A stretch of DNA of 64,000 bases from Oscillospiraceae bacterium (GTDB taxonomy: Bacteria > Bacillota > Clostridia > Oscillospirales > Ruminococcaceae), in contig JAAVYW010000025.1 of the NCBI GenBank assembly GCA_022791315.1, forward strand, positions 47,806-111,805. Direction: 5' to 3'. Positions 56,796 through 64,000 of the stretch are shown in pieces (position 1 is the first letter of the stretch; every line of letters starts with the position of its first letter). The notes under the pieces are model-generated. The model was not told the DNA's origin and made no database searches. It saw nothing but the letters and a program-made list of their open reading frames with translations. Both the position numbers and the translations under genes were made by a program.

Positions 56796-58421
56796 TCACA
56801 CCCCCAGCCGCTCCCGTTCCCGCTCCGCCGTGTCCCTGTCCAGGCGCTCAAAGAGCAGCGCGGCGGGGGGGAGGCGCAGGCCGCCGGGCACTTTGCACAG
56901 CGCCCAGGATGGGGAGAGGCCGAAGCGGAAGAGCACCTGGGCCGAGGAGAAGGGGAGGAAGGGGGCAAAGAGGTTGGCCAAGTTGGCGATGAGCTGCACG
57001 CAGAGGAAGAGGCAGCGGCTGCAGCCCGCCGGGTCGCCCTCCCGCAGGGCCCAGGGGCGGCAGGTGTCAAAGAAGCGGTTGGCCGCCTTGGCCTGCTCTA
57101 AAATGAGCCCCAGCGCCTCCCGCAGCTTTCCCTCTGCAATGGCGCTGCCCACCTGGGTATAGAGAGCGGCCAGTTCCTCCTCCAGCCAGGGCTCCCAGGC
57201 ACTGTCGGGAACCAGGGAGCCCCGGTATTTCTCTACAAAGGCCAGGGTGCGGTGGATAAAGTTGCCATAGACCCCCACCAGGTCGCTGTTGTGGCAGCGG
57301 ACAAATTCCGCCCAGGTGAAATCTGCGTCCCGTTTTTCCGGGCCGTTTGCCAGCATAAAATAGCGGATGGAATCCGGGTGGTAGCGTCCAATCAAATCCT
57401 TTACCCAGATAGCCCAGTTTTGGCTGGTGGACACCTTGCGCCCCTCTAAGGTGAGGTATTCGTTGGAGACAATCCGGTCGGGGAGGCGCAGGTTTTCCCC
57501 CTGGGCCAGCAGCAGGGCGGGGAGGATGATGGTGTGGAAGGGGATGTTGTCCTTGGCGTGGACATAGTAGTGCAGGGCGTCGGCCTCCTCACCCCAGAGG
57601 GAGCGGAAATCCTCCCCCTGTTCTTCCAGCAGGGCAGCGCTCATGGAGAGATAGCCCAGCACGTTTTCGGCCCAGATATAGATTTTCTTCCCCTCATAGC
57701 CTGGCTTGGGCACGTCGATACCCCAGTCTAAGTCCCGGGTGAGGGCCCGGTCCCGCAGGCCCTCATCCAGATAGCGGCGGGTAAAGGCCTGGGCGTTTTT
57801 CCGCCAGCCCCGGCTGTTTTCCAAAAGCGCCCGCAGCTGGGGCTCCAGCCGGGAGGCCGCCAGGTAGAGGTGCCGGCTCTCCTGCCACTCCGGTTTCCCG
57901 CCGCAGAGGGCGCAGACGGGCTCGCTTAGGGAAGCGGAGTCCAGCACCGTGCCGCAGGCGTCGCACTGGTCGCCCCGGGCGGGCGCGCCGCAGGCGGGGC
58001 AGGTTCCGGTGAGGAACCGGTCGGCCAAAAAACGGCGGCAGGAAGGGCAATAGGCCTGTTGCTCGGTTTGCTCGTAGACCAGGGGGCTCTGGTAGAGCTT
58101 GGCGTGGAAGTCTGAGGCAAACCGGGTGTGCTCTGGGGCAGAGGTCTTGCCGTATTTGTCATAGGAAAAGCCCAGGGCATCAAAGCAGCGGCAGAACTCC
58201 TGATGATACCGCCCGCTCACCTCCTCTGGGCTGCTGCCCTCCTGGGCGGCGCGGATGGAGACAGGGGTGCCGTGGCAGTCGCTGCCGGAGACATAGTACA
58301 CCTGGTTGCCAATGGCCCGGTGGTAGCGGGCCAGCACATCGCCGGGCAGAAGGCCCGCAATGTGCCCGATGTGCAGGGAGCCGTTGGCATAGGGCCAGGC
58401 TCCGCCGATTAAGATTTTCAT
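56796..58421 (-). CDS. metG: Methionyl-tRNA synthetase
   Basis: MetRS of about 541 residues charging tRNA-Met. The HIGH motif is at 17-20. Two zinc knuckles (CPSC...CPAC and CDAC...CALC) lie near 125-175. AENVLGYLSMSAAL and the KMSKS-equivalent KVSTSQNWAIWV follow, then an anticodon-binding helical domain. No C-terminal tRNA-binding (EMAP-like) extension is present. KVSTS instead of KMSKS resembles the archaeal/MetRS2 type rather than the usual bacterial form. ATG at 58421 follows AAAGGAG. The gene is controlled by a T-box leader. Confidence 0.93.
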   Translation of the reverse strand: MKILIGGAWPYANGSLHIGHIAGLLPGDVLARYHRAIGNQVYYVSGSDCHGTPVSIRAAQEGSSPEEVSGRYHQEFCRCFDALGFSYDKYGKTSAPEHTRFASDFHAKLYQSPLVYEQTEQQAYCPSCRRFLADRFLTGTCPACGAPARGDQCDACGTVLDSASLSEPVCALCGGKPEWQESRHLYLAASRLEPQLRALLENSRGWRKNAQAFTRRYLDEGLRDRALTRDLDWGIDVPKPGYEGKKIYIWAENVLGYLSMSAALLEEQGEDFRSLWGEEADALHYYVHAKDNIPFHTIILPALLLAQGENLRLPDRIVSNEYLTLEGRKVSTSQNWAIWVKDLIGRYHPDSIRYFMLANGPEKRDADFTWAEFVRCHNSDLVGVYGNFIHRTLAFVEKYRGSLVPDSAWEPWLEEELAALYTQVGSAIAEGKLREALGLILEQAKAANRFFDTCRPWALREGDPAGCSRCLFLCVQLIANLANLFAPFLPFSSAQVLFRFGLSPSWALCKVPGGLRLPPAALLFERLDRDTAERERERLGV

Positions 58422-58489
58422 GGTAAGCTCCTTTCGCATTTGGGGTTTCCCGTGTGTTTGCAGAGGCCGGGGCCGCTTTTCCCGCCCCG

Positions 58490-58800
58490 GACAAAATAAA
58501 AATCCCCACCCTCCAAAATCCTGAGATTTTCGAGGGCGAGGAACACTCGCGGTACCACCTCAAATTCGCCGCCGCCTTGCGGCAGGAGCGGCCTTGTCGG
58601 CTGCGGGCATGAGATGACATACCGACAGCCTATCGCTTTAACGGGCGAACCCGCCGCACACTCAGACTCCCTCGTGCGCAGGGCTCCGAGACCATCTTCA
58701 GCTCTGTCTTGGGCACCCCTTCCCACCAGCCGGGGCTCTCTGCGGCCTATCCCAAAGCCTACTCTTCTCTTCATAGCCTTTTTATGGGGGAAATCCCCCT
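58490..58800 (-). promoter_or_regulatory. T-box leader of metG
   Basis: The minus strand carries the T-box core GGTGGTACCGCG (58548-58559). After it comes a terminator stem, CCCTCGAAAATC with GATTTTGGAGGG, ending in a T-rich run (58490-58537). Upstream is a long Stem I region; an ATG triplet at 58693-58695 in a purine-rich loop fits a methionine specifier. Uncharged tRNA-Met would stabilise the antiterminator and allow metG transcription. Confidence 0.88.
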
Positions 58801-58807
58801 TTTCCCT

Positions 58808-58837
58808 GTTATAGCACAGGGGAAAGATTTTTGTCAA
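58808..58837 (-). promoter_or_regulatory. metG T-box promoter
   Basis: On the minus strand TTGACA (58832-58837) and TATAAC (58808-58813), spacer 18. Confidence 0.72.
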
Positions 58838-58989
58838 GCCCCAATTTTTAGGGGGGTGCCCAACTACTTGCCGGTGCCATCCTATCCTCCGGCAGCTCCG
58901 CGGAAGGAGCTGCCGGGACAAGCGGCCCGCCCGGCCCCAAAAGAGGGCAGCGTTCGTTGGCCTTCAAGGGGTGAGAACCTATTTTAGGG

Positions 58990-59451
58990 CTACTCTATGT
59001 TTTGCAGCCCCTCAAACAGGTCATTAAAGGACTTTTCCCGGGCGCAGCGGCCAAAGGAGAGTTCCCTGTTTTCGCCGAACTCTAACAGGAAGCACTTGGA
59101 TAACTCCTCCACCGTCTGTTCCAGGGCGGTGAAAAATTGGGTGTAGGCGAAGCGCCGGGCCGGGGTGCCCTCCTCAAAATGGCTGGTGATGAGGGACTCC
59201 GTCACCTGGTCCAGAGGGTACATCTTGATGTGCATCAGCTCGTGGACGATGACCTCCTCTAAATTCTCCTGCTTGGGGTTGGCACTGTTCAGCAGGAGGA
59301 TGGCCTTTCGGTCGGTACAGTCGATTTTGAAATCCCCGGTCTTGCGCCAGCCGGGGTCTTCCACAAATTGCAGGGAGAGGTCCCAGCCGGGGGTGAGGCG
59401 CAGCTTTTTGCACCATTTTCCAAAGATTTGGGTGAGTTCTTCGCGGGTCAT
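58990..59451 (-). CDS. Conserved protein with zinc-protease-like HExxH motif
   Basis: A 153-residue protein. LEEVIVHELMHIKMYPLDQVTESL contains HELMH (His70, Glu71, His74), the minimal zincin motif, after strands such as WRKTGDFKIDCTDRKAILLL. The size and layout recall small SprT-like or phage-associated metalloprotein families, but no third ligand could be assigned. ATG at 59451 follows GAAAGGAG. It has no close operon partner; a large surface-protein gene lies upstream on the same strand. Peptidase activity is not certain. Confidence 0.65.
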   Translation of the reverse strand: MTREELTQIFGKWCKKLRLTPGWDLSLQFVEDPGWRKTGDFKIDCTDRKAILLLNSANPKQENLEEVIVHELMHIKMYPLDQVTESLITSHFEEGTPARRFAYTQFFTALEQTVEELSKCFLLEFGENRELSFGRCAREKSFNDLFEGLQNIE

Positions 59452-59521
59452 GGTATCGCTCCTTTCGCGTCTGAAAAGGCAAGGGGACTGGCTGTGCCAA
59501 TCCCCTGCCAGGATGGATGGA

Positions 59522-62500
59522 TTAGAACGGCGCGTCGTCCCAGCGGTTTTTGCTGCGGATGCGCAGGCAGATGGCGGTGGCGGCGCTGCCCACCACCACG
59601 ACGCCCGCCCCTGCGATGGCGACGACGCCCCAGTGGTTTTGCTTTTTCTCCTCCTGGATGGGGGCCAGCACAGGGCCGTCCTCCCCGTCCTTCACCGAGG
59701 GGGTAGTGTCCTCGCCTTCTACCGGGGTCATGTCAATGTCGTCGGTGGAATCCGCTGTGGGGGGTTCCTCGTCCGGGGCCTCTGTGCCGCCGCCCTGTCC
59801 CTCCCCGCCGGAGGGGGTGCTGGGGGCGGAGGTGCCGGGCGTGCTGCCCTGGGGGCTGCCGCTATTTTGGGTGCTGTTATCCTGGGTTGGGGTGCTGTTC
59901 TGAGAGGAGCCGTTCTGAGGGGGCGTGGCCGTGTTGTTCCCAGAAGCGGCGGGGGGATTGGCCTCATCTTTCTTGTCGTCCTTCTCCGCCTTATCCTCGG
60001 TCTTATCCGAAGCGGGTTTCTTATTGGGGGCAGCAGGCTCGTCGTCCTCGAAGTAGATTTCCTCAAACTCGAAGTCGTCCCAGTCCTCCTCCTCAAACTC
60101 CTCTTCCTCCTCTTCGGAGATGCCGTAGAGGCCGGAGAGGGTGCGCAGGGCATAGGTGTCCCGGTCAAACGCCAGGTCATCCATATCCCGGCCGTCGATG
60201 GAGATGTCCCGGCCACTCCAGTGGATGAGCAGGGTGTTGTTGGTGCCCTCCAGCTCCTCCAGCACGGCGGTGGGGATTTCCAGCCGGTTCCCGGCGTTCA
60301 CTGCCACAGTGGCCCCGGCGCGGGCGCTGTCCAGACGGCTCACAATGCGGTCCCAAAAGGCGTCGCCGGTGATGCTGTCGTCAGTGGCCGGGGAGGAGGG
60401 GGAGGAGACGGTGACGGTGCAGCGGCTCATATGGCCGCCTGCCGCAGTGGCAATGATTTCGGCTGTGCCGGCGGTGAGGGCCGTCACCTTGCCGGAAGAA
60501 TCCACCGTGGCCACACGGGTGTTGGTGGAGGTAAAGGAGACCCCCTTGTTGCTGGCGTCAGCGGGCTGCACCGTAGCGGTCAGGGTGAAGACCGCGCCCT
60601 GGAGCACGCCCACAGACCCCCGGTTCAGATACACCCCTGTCACCGGTACGGTGACAGCCACAGGGCACTGGACTGTCTTATCCCCTGCCTTGGCGGTGAT
60701 GACCGCTGTGCCCGCAGACACAGCCACCACCCGCCCCTGGCTGTCCACCGTGGCGACGGCGGGGTTGGAGGAGGTGAAGGTGACAGCCTTTTCCGTGGCG
60801 TTGTCGGGTTTTACGGTGGCGGCCAGCGTCTCGGCCTGGCCCTTTGTCATGGCGAGGCCGCTGCGGCTCAGTGTAATGCCGGTGACAGGCACCACGGCAG
60901 AGTTCACCGTGACGGTACACTGGGCGGTTTTGTCCCCCGCCTTGGCGGTGATAACCGCTGTGCCGGGCTTGCGGGCGGTGACAATGCCGTTGGCGTCCAC
61001 CGAGGCAATCGCTGCATCAGAGGAGGTAAAGGCGACGGTTTTGTCCGTGGCGTCGGTGGGGAGCACTGTGGCGGTGAGCTTGCCCACCAGGCCCTCGGTG
61101 AGGGTGAGGGCGGTGTTGTCCAGGGCAATGCCTGCCACCGGGATGGTAACAGGCGTCACCGTGACAGCGCACTGGGCAGTTTTGCCGCTGGCCGTGGTGG
61201 CGGTGATGGTGGCCGTGCCGGGGGCAATGGCAGTGACAGTGCCGTCTGCCAGCACGGCGGCCACGGCGGGATTAGAGGAGGTGAAGGTGACGGTGTCAGT
61301 GGTTTCCGCTGGGGTCAGGGTGGCGGTGAGCTTTTGGTTTTGGCCCACAGGGAGGGTGAGGGTGGTGAGATTCAGGGCGACCCCTGTGGAGGGGATAGCG
61401 GCGGACTCCACGATAAAGGTGCAGGTGGTGGATTTGCCCCCCGCTGTGGCAGTGATGACAGCCGTGCCAACCCCTAAGCCGGTGACGTTGCCGTTGGCGT
61501 CCACCGTGGCGACGGCAGGGTTGGAGGAGGTGAAGGTGACGGCCTTATCGGTGGCGTTGTCGGGTTTTACCGCCACAAAGAGCTGCTTGGAGGCGTTCTG
61601 TTTCAGGGTATGTTCCGGCATCTCGGGGACAAAGGCGATGGTGTCCACCGGGACGGTGGGGGCGGCCTCCACGGTCACAGCCACTTGGGCGGTGGCGCCG
61701 CCGTCGTTGGAGGCCACGGTGATGGTGGCGGTGCCGGGGGCAATGCCGTTGACAAGCCAGCCCATCCCCTGCCCGTTGTTGCTAACAGTGGCAATGGCGG
61801 TGTTGTCAGAGGTGACAGTATAGCCCTTATCATCTGCATTGTCAGGCGCTACAGCGACGTTCAGGCCGGTGCTGGAGCCAACGTGAATCGCGGAATTTGT
61901 CAGTGTAGGCGTTAAGGAGGTGACCTTTGCAACCGGCCGAAGCCGGGCGCTCACGGTGGATGTCTGGGTGGGGGTAAAGGTGTCCCCTGCAATATCGGCG
62001 CCGTTTACCGTAAAACTTTCAAAGACGTAGCCCGGGTTGGGGGTGCAGGAGAGGGTGACAGCGCCGGAGCAGTAGCTCCCGCTCTGGTCTTTGGACACTG
62101 TGCCGCCGGTGGGCGGGAGGACAGTTACCTGGTAGGAGGTCCCGCTGGGCAGGGAGCTGACGGCAATGGCATTGGCCTGCTCGGCTGTGCCGCCATAGGC
62201 CAGCTTGCCGTTGTTGGTATTGGTAATCGTGCCGGTGACGGTGATGCCGTCCGGGATGATAATGGCGGAGTTTTCGTCCCGGATTGCCAGGGTTTTCCCG
62301 GTCAGATCCAGGTTGGAGAGGAGGATGTTCCGGGCGACAGCCGTGCCGGAATTCCCCCGGAACAGGATACCGCCCGTCTGGGTCACAGTGACAGCGCCCT
62401 CCACATGGGCGGGGAGATAGGTTACGCCGCCGTTTACGGCGCAGGAGGAGGCGTCGGTGATTTTTTTGCTGCTGTCTGTGCTCACGGTGAGCTGCCCTGT

Positions 62501-62869
62501 GCCGCCCAGGGTAAAGGCAGCTTTTCCGGCCTCCGGCGTGCCCGTGACGGAAAAGGCCACTGCGTTTTCGCCGCTGACTGTGATTTTGTTCACAGTCCCC
62601 TCTTTGGCGCTCACAGAGGAGCCGGCGGGCAGCACAAACCCGTTTTTGCCTGTTACATTCACTGTGACACCGCTCAGGGTCAGCAGCTGGTTTGTGCCGT
62701 CCCAGGTCCAGCCGGTGCCGTTCTGGTTTGTGCCGGAGGCAAGGGTGACGGTTTCTGTCATTGCCGCAGGCTCGTCGGCCAGGGCGGGCAGGGCGCAGGA
62801 GAGGGCCAGGCAAACGCCCAGCAGCGCGGCTGTCAATCGCTTAGCCAGCGGGAGAGTGTTCTTTTTCAT
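59522..62869 (-). CDS. Large secreted surface protein with Big_2 (bacterial Ig-like) domains
   Basis: A protein of about 1,115 residues. A signal peptide (to about residue 31, ending LPALA) precedes a beta-rich region of about 280 residues. Six consecutive Big_2-type domains of about 85 residues follow, each opening like VTGITLSRSGLAMTKG and containing TFTSSNPAVATVDxxG. Then come a domain with acidic blocks (EEEEEFEEEDWDDFEFEE), a Ser/Thr/Pro/Gln-rich linker, one membrane helix and a basic tail. The architecture fits a membrane-anchored adhesin or envelope protein spanning the wall. ATG at 62869 follows AAAGGGG. No sortase motif is present. Confidence 0.88.
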   Translation of the reverse strand: MKKNTLPLAKRLTAALLGVCLALSCALPALADEPAAMTETVTLASGTNQNGTGWTWDGTNQLLTLSGVTVNVTGKNGFVLPAGSSVSAKEGTVNKITVSGENAVAFSVTGTPEAGKAAFTLGGTGQLTVSTDSSKKITDASSCAVNGGVTYLPAHVEGAVTVTQTGGILFRGNSGTAVARNILLSNLDLTGKTLAIRDENSAIIIPDGITVTGTITNTNNGKLAYGGTAEQANAIAVSSLPSGTSYQVTVLPPTGGTVSKDQSGSYCSGAVTLSCTPNPGYVFESFTVNGADIAGDTFTPTQTSTVSARLRPVAKVTSLTPTLTNSAIHVGSSTGLNVAVAPDNADDKGYTVTSDNTAIATVSNNGQGMGWLVNGIAPGTATITVASNDGGATAQVAVTVEAAPTVPVDTIAFVPEMPEHTLKQNASKQLFVAVKPDNATDKAVTFTSSNPAVATVDANGNVTGLGVGTAVITATAGGKSTTCTFIVESAAIPSTGVALNLTTLTLPVGQNQKLTATLTPAETTDTVTFTSSNPAVAAVLADGTVTAIAPGTATITATTASGKTAQCAVTVTPVTIPVAGIALDNTALTLTEGLVGKLTATVLPTDATDKTVAFTSSDAAIASVDANGIVTARKPGTAVITAKAGDKTAQCTVTVNSAVVPVTGITLSRSGLAMTKGQAETLAATVKPDNATEKAVTFTSSNPAVATVDSQGRVVAVSAGTAVITAKAGDKTVQCPVAVTVPVTGVYLNRGSVGVLQGAVFTLTATVQPADASNKGVSFTSTNTRVATVDSSGKVTALTAGTAEIIATAAGGHMSRCTVTVSSPSSPATDDSITGDAFWDRIVSRLDSARAGATVAVNAGNRLEIPTAVLEELEGTNNTLLIHWSGRDISIDGRDMDDLAFDRDTYALRTLSGLYGISEEEEEEFEEEDWDDFEFEEIYFEDDEPAAPNKKPASDKTEDKAEKDDKKDEANPPAASGNNTATPPQNGSSQNSTPTQDNSTQNSGSPQGSTPGTSAPSTPSGGEGQGGGTEAPDEEPPTADSTDDIDMTPVEGEDTTPSVKDGEDGPVLAPIQEEKKQNHWGVVAIAGAGVVVVGSAATAICLRIRSKNRWDDAPF

Positions 62870-63099
62870 TGGGATTCCCCTTTCTTTTCCGGGTTCTATG
62901 GGCCAGGGGCCATACCCCCATTTCTTTCCAATCAATAAACGCGCTGCCCTGCCGGTTTATTGGCGTTCCCCGCCCCGGAAAAAAGAAAAACCGCCTCATT
63001 GCGCTGGGGGAAAAAGGGCGCTATACTGGAAAGGGAAAACCCGACTGCACAAAGAGGAGGGAAACCCATGGCAGGGGAAGAAAAAAGGACTTTAACGCC

Positions 63100-63543
63100 A
63101 TGCTGCACGACAGCAAAGACATGCCGAAAATCATCACCATCACCGATGAAAAGAGCATAGCCCGCTATGGCGGCAGCAGGATGTACCTTGCGCCGCCTTT
63201 GGCCTATGACCGGCTGATGCGGCAGGTGCCAAAGGGGAAACTGGTGACAGTGGGGCAGCTGCGGGAGCTGCTGGCCCGGCAGGCAGGGGCCGATTTCACC
63301 GACCCCATCACAGCGGGCATCTTTGTCTCCCTTGCGGCCTGGGCCAGCGCCCAGCGGGCGGGGGACGAGACCCCCTACTGGCGCACCCTGAAGGCCGAGG
63401 GCGAGCTCAACCCCAAATACCCCGGCGGCGTGGAGGCCCAGCGGGCGCGCCTGGAGGCGGAGGGCCACACTGTCCTGCGGCGGGGGCGCACCAATTTCCG
63501 GTATTTTGTGGAGGATTTGGCGGGCGCGCTCCTTGATTTGTAG
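63100..63543 (+). CDS. MGMT-like (alkyltransferase-like) protein, probable upstream frameshift
   Basis: A protein of about 147 residues matching the MGMT-family proteins of Clostridia: KIITITDEKSIARYGGSRMYLAPPLAYDRLM, VPKGKLVTVGQLRELLA, DPITAGIFVSLAAWASAQR and TPYWRTLKAEGELNPKYPGG. The alkyl-acceptor PCHR motif of true MGMT is absent. The best ribosome site (AGGAGG) serves an ATG at 63068 in another frame, reading MAGEEK. One more A in the six-A run at about 63082-63087 would join it to KDFNAMLHDSKD in this frame. The natural protein therefore probably starts at 63068. ATG 63100 is the first in-frame start as the sequence stands. Confidence 0.75.
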   Translation: MLHDSKDMPKIITITDEKSIARYGGSRMYLAPPLAYDRLMRQVPKGKLVTVGQLRELLARQAGADFTDPITAGIFVSLAAWASAQRAGDETPYWRTLKAEGELNPKYPGGVEAQRARLEAEGHTVLRRGRTNFRYFVEDLAGALLDL

Positions 63544-63682
63544 CTTATCCCTTTTCAGATTGGTGCTGCCAAAAGCCGCTTTGTCAAACCGTGCGTCAAA
63601 ATATCCAAAGTGGGCAGCCGCCTGTTGATGGATGGCTGTCCGATAAACTGGAAGTTTTCAACGGAAGTAATTTGATTTCGCG

Positions 63683-63907
63683 CTAATTCTGTTCTGACAT
63701 TTCAAGTTCAGGATTTGTCAAAACTTGATTGATTCTTGGCTCCGGATATTCTGCAAATATCTTAGGCTGTACCTTTTGCGTATTTCTCCAAATGGCGTAT
63801 TCTATGGAAAAAATTTTGTGATTTGGCATCGGCAACTGCCGAAACAGTTTGTCGTTCCAGAAACAGGCGGCAAGCTGGTATAATCCATGTGCCGGCACAA
63901 AAAGCAA
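63683..63907 (-). CDS. Hypothetical short ORF, possible remnant
   Basis: A 74-codon frame from TTG 63907 to 63683 with no convincing ribosome site. The composition (LAACFWNDKLFRQLPMPNHKIFSIEYAIW, then KIFAEYPEPRINQVLTNPELEMSEQN) is protein-like and unlike its GC-rich neighbours. It overlaps the end of another open frame by the stop codon region, so both may be parts of one decayed gene. No family recognised. Confidence 0.35.
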   Translation of the reverse strand: MLFVPAHGLYQLAACFWNDKLFRQLPMPNHKIFSIEYAIWRNTQKVQPKIFAEYPEPRINQVLTNPELEMSEQN

Positions 63908-64000
63908 TTAATCCGTATCCGCATCAAAATCCGACCTCATAGCCCCTTTACACAAGAGTTCTAATTGGACTCCCGCTTCTTCCGGGTTTTTATCATATAG
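63908..64000 (-). CDS. Partial CDS running off the right edge (3' end)
   Basis: An open frame enters at the window end and stops at TAA 63908-63910. It encodes YDKNPEEAGVQLELLC and ends in an acidic DFDADTD tail. It looks like the C-terminus of a longer gene. The function cannot be told from 30 residues. Confidence 0.45.
   Translation of the reverse strand, partial: LYDKNPEEAGVQLELLCKGAMRSDFDADTD

Larger units (their letters stand above)
63544..64000. other. AT-rich right end with gene fragments
   Basis: The base composition drops visibly compared with the rest of the window. Apart from two short minus-strand frames (63683-63907 and 63908 to the edge), no gene, RNA or promoter was recognised. 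The change suggests acquired or remnant DNA. Confidence 0.5.

Noticed and set aside
59165..61823. Long plus-strand frames (770 and 555 codons) opposite the Big_2 gene
   Set aside because: They are shadows of repeated Ig-like coding DNA; valine/threonine or glycine/histidine bias follows the sense codons.
62960..63160. 66-codon plus-strand frame ending at 63160
   Set aside because: Only its part from ATG 63068 is meaningful, as the displaced start of the MGMT-like gene.

Overview
The window looks like chromosomal DNA from a GC-rich, spore-forming member of the Clostridia, most likely an Oscillospirales-type gut bacterium. The reasons are a SpoIID gene, a T-box leader in front of a tRNA synthetase, a YhbD/bactofilin operon, TTG and GTG starts behind strong AGGAGG-type ribosome sites, and sigma-A promoters with 17-base spacers. 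The species cannot be named from sequence alone. No rRNA, tRNA, CRISPR array or complete transposon was seen.

Left part (1-18 kb): an AzlCD branched-chain amino acid exporter; a yhbD-bactofilin-bactofilin operon; a SLOG protein; serC and serA for serine synthesis; a degenerate nucleotidyltransferase-like protein; a heterodimeric ABC exporter; an ECF sigma factor with its membrane partner; a nuclease-like protein with a DUF1266 lipoprotein; a frameshifted gene; and an aminoglycoside/choline-kinase-like phosphotransferase behind a leader peptide and attenuator.

Middle (18-38 kb): a second, degenerate SLOG protein; a proline/glutamate-rich surface protein; a GH3 beta-glucosidase; spoIID divergent from citrate synthase; metNIQ behind a methionine-rich leader peptide and terminator; a GNAT acetyltransferase and a sirtuin; a cluster of four unknown membrane genes; proBA; a ribbon-helix-helix protein with a palindromic operator; and an XRE regulator fused to an alpha-helical solenoid.

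Right part (38-64 kb): a large Mrp/Mbh-like cation/proton antiporter operon with four NuoL/M/N-type subunits; a BlaI/M56 pair with its operators; a sugar operon (FGGY kinase, RpiB, split transketolase); a DapA-family aldolase; a T-box-controlled MetRS; a zinc-protease-like protein; a large Big_2 surface protein; an MGMT-like gene with a homopolymer frameshift; and an AT-rich end holding gene fragments.

Many intergenic gaps carry copies of a dispersed element built as a string of short perfect stem-loops. It ends in a conserved tail (GCCTACGGCGCGATAG), and every copy points the same way. Several operons appear to be controlled by transcription attenuation. The strongest new candidates are the leader peptide plus competing hairpins ahead of the phosphotransferase gene and the Met/Cys-rich leader ahead of metNIQ.
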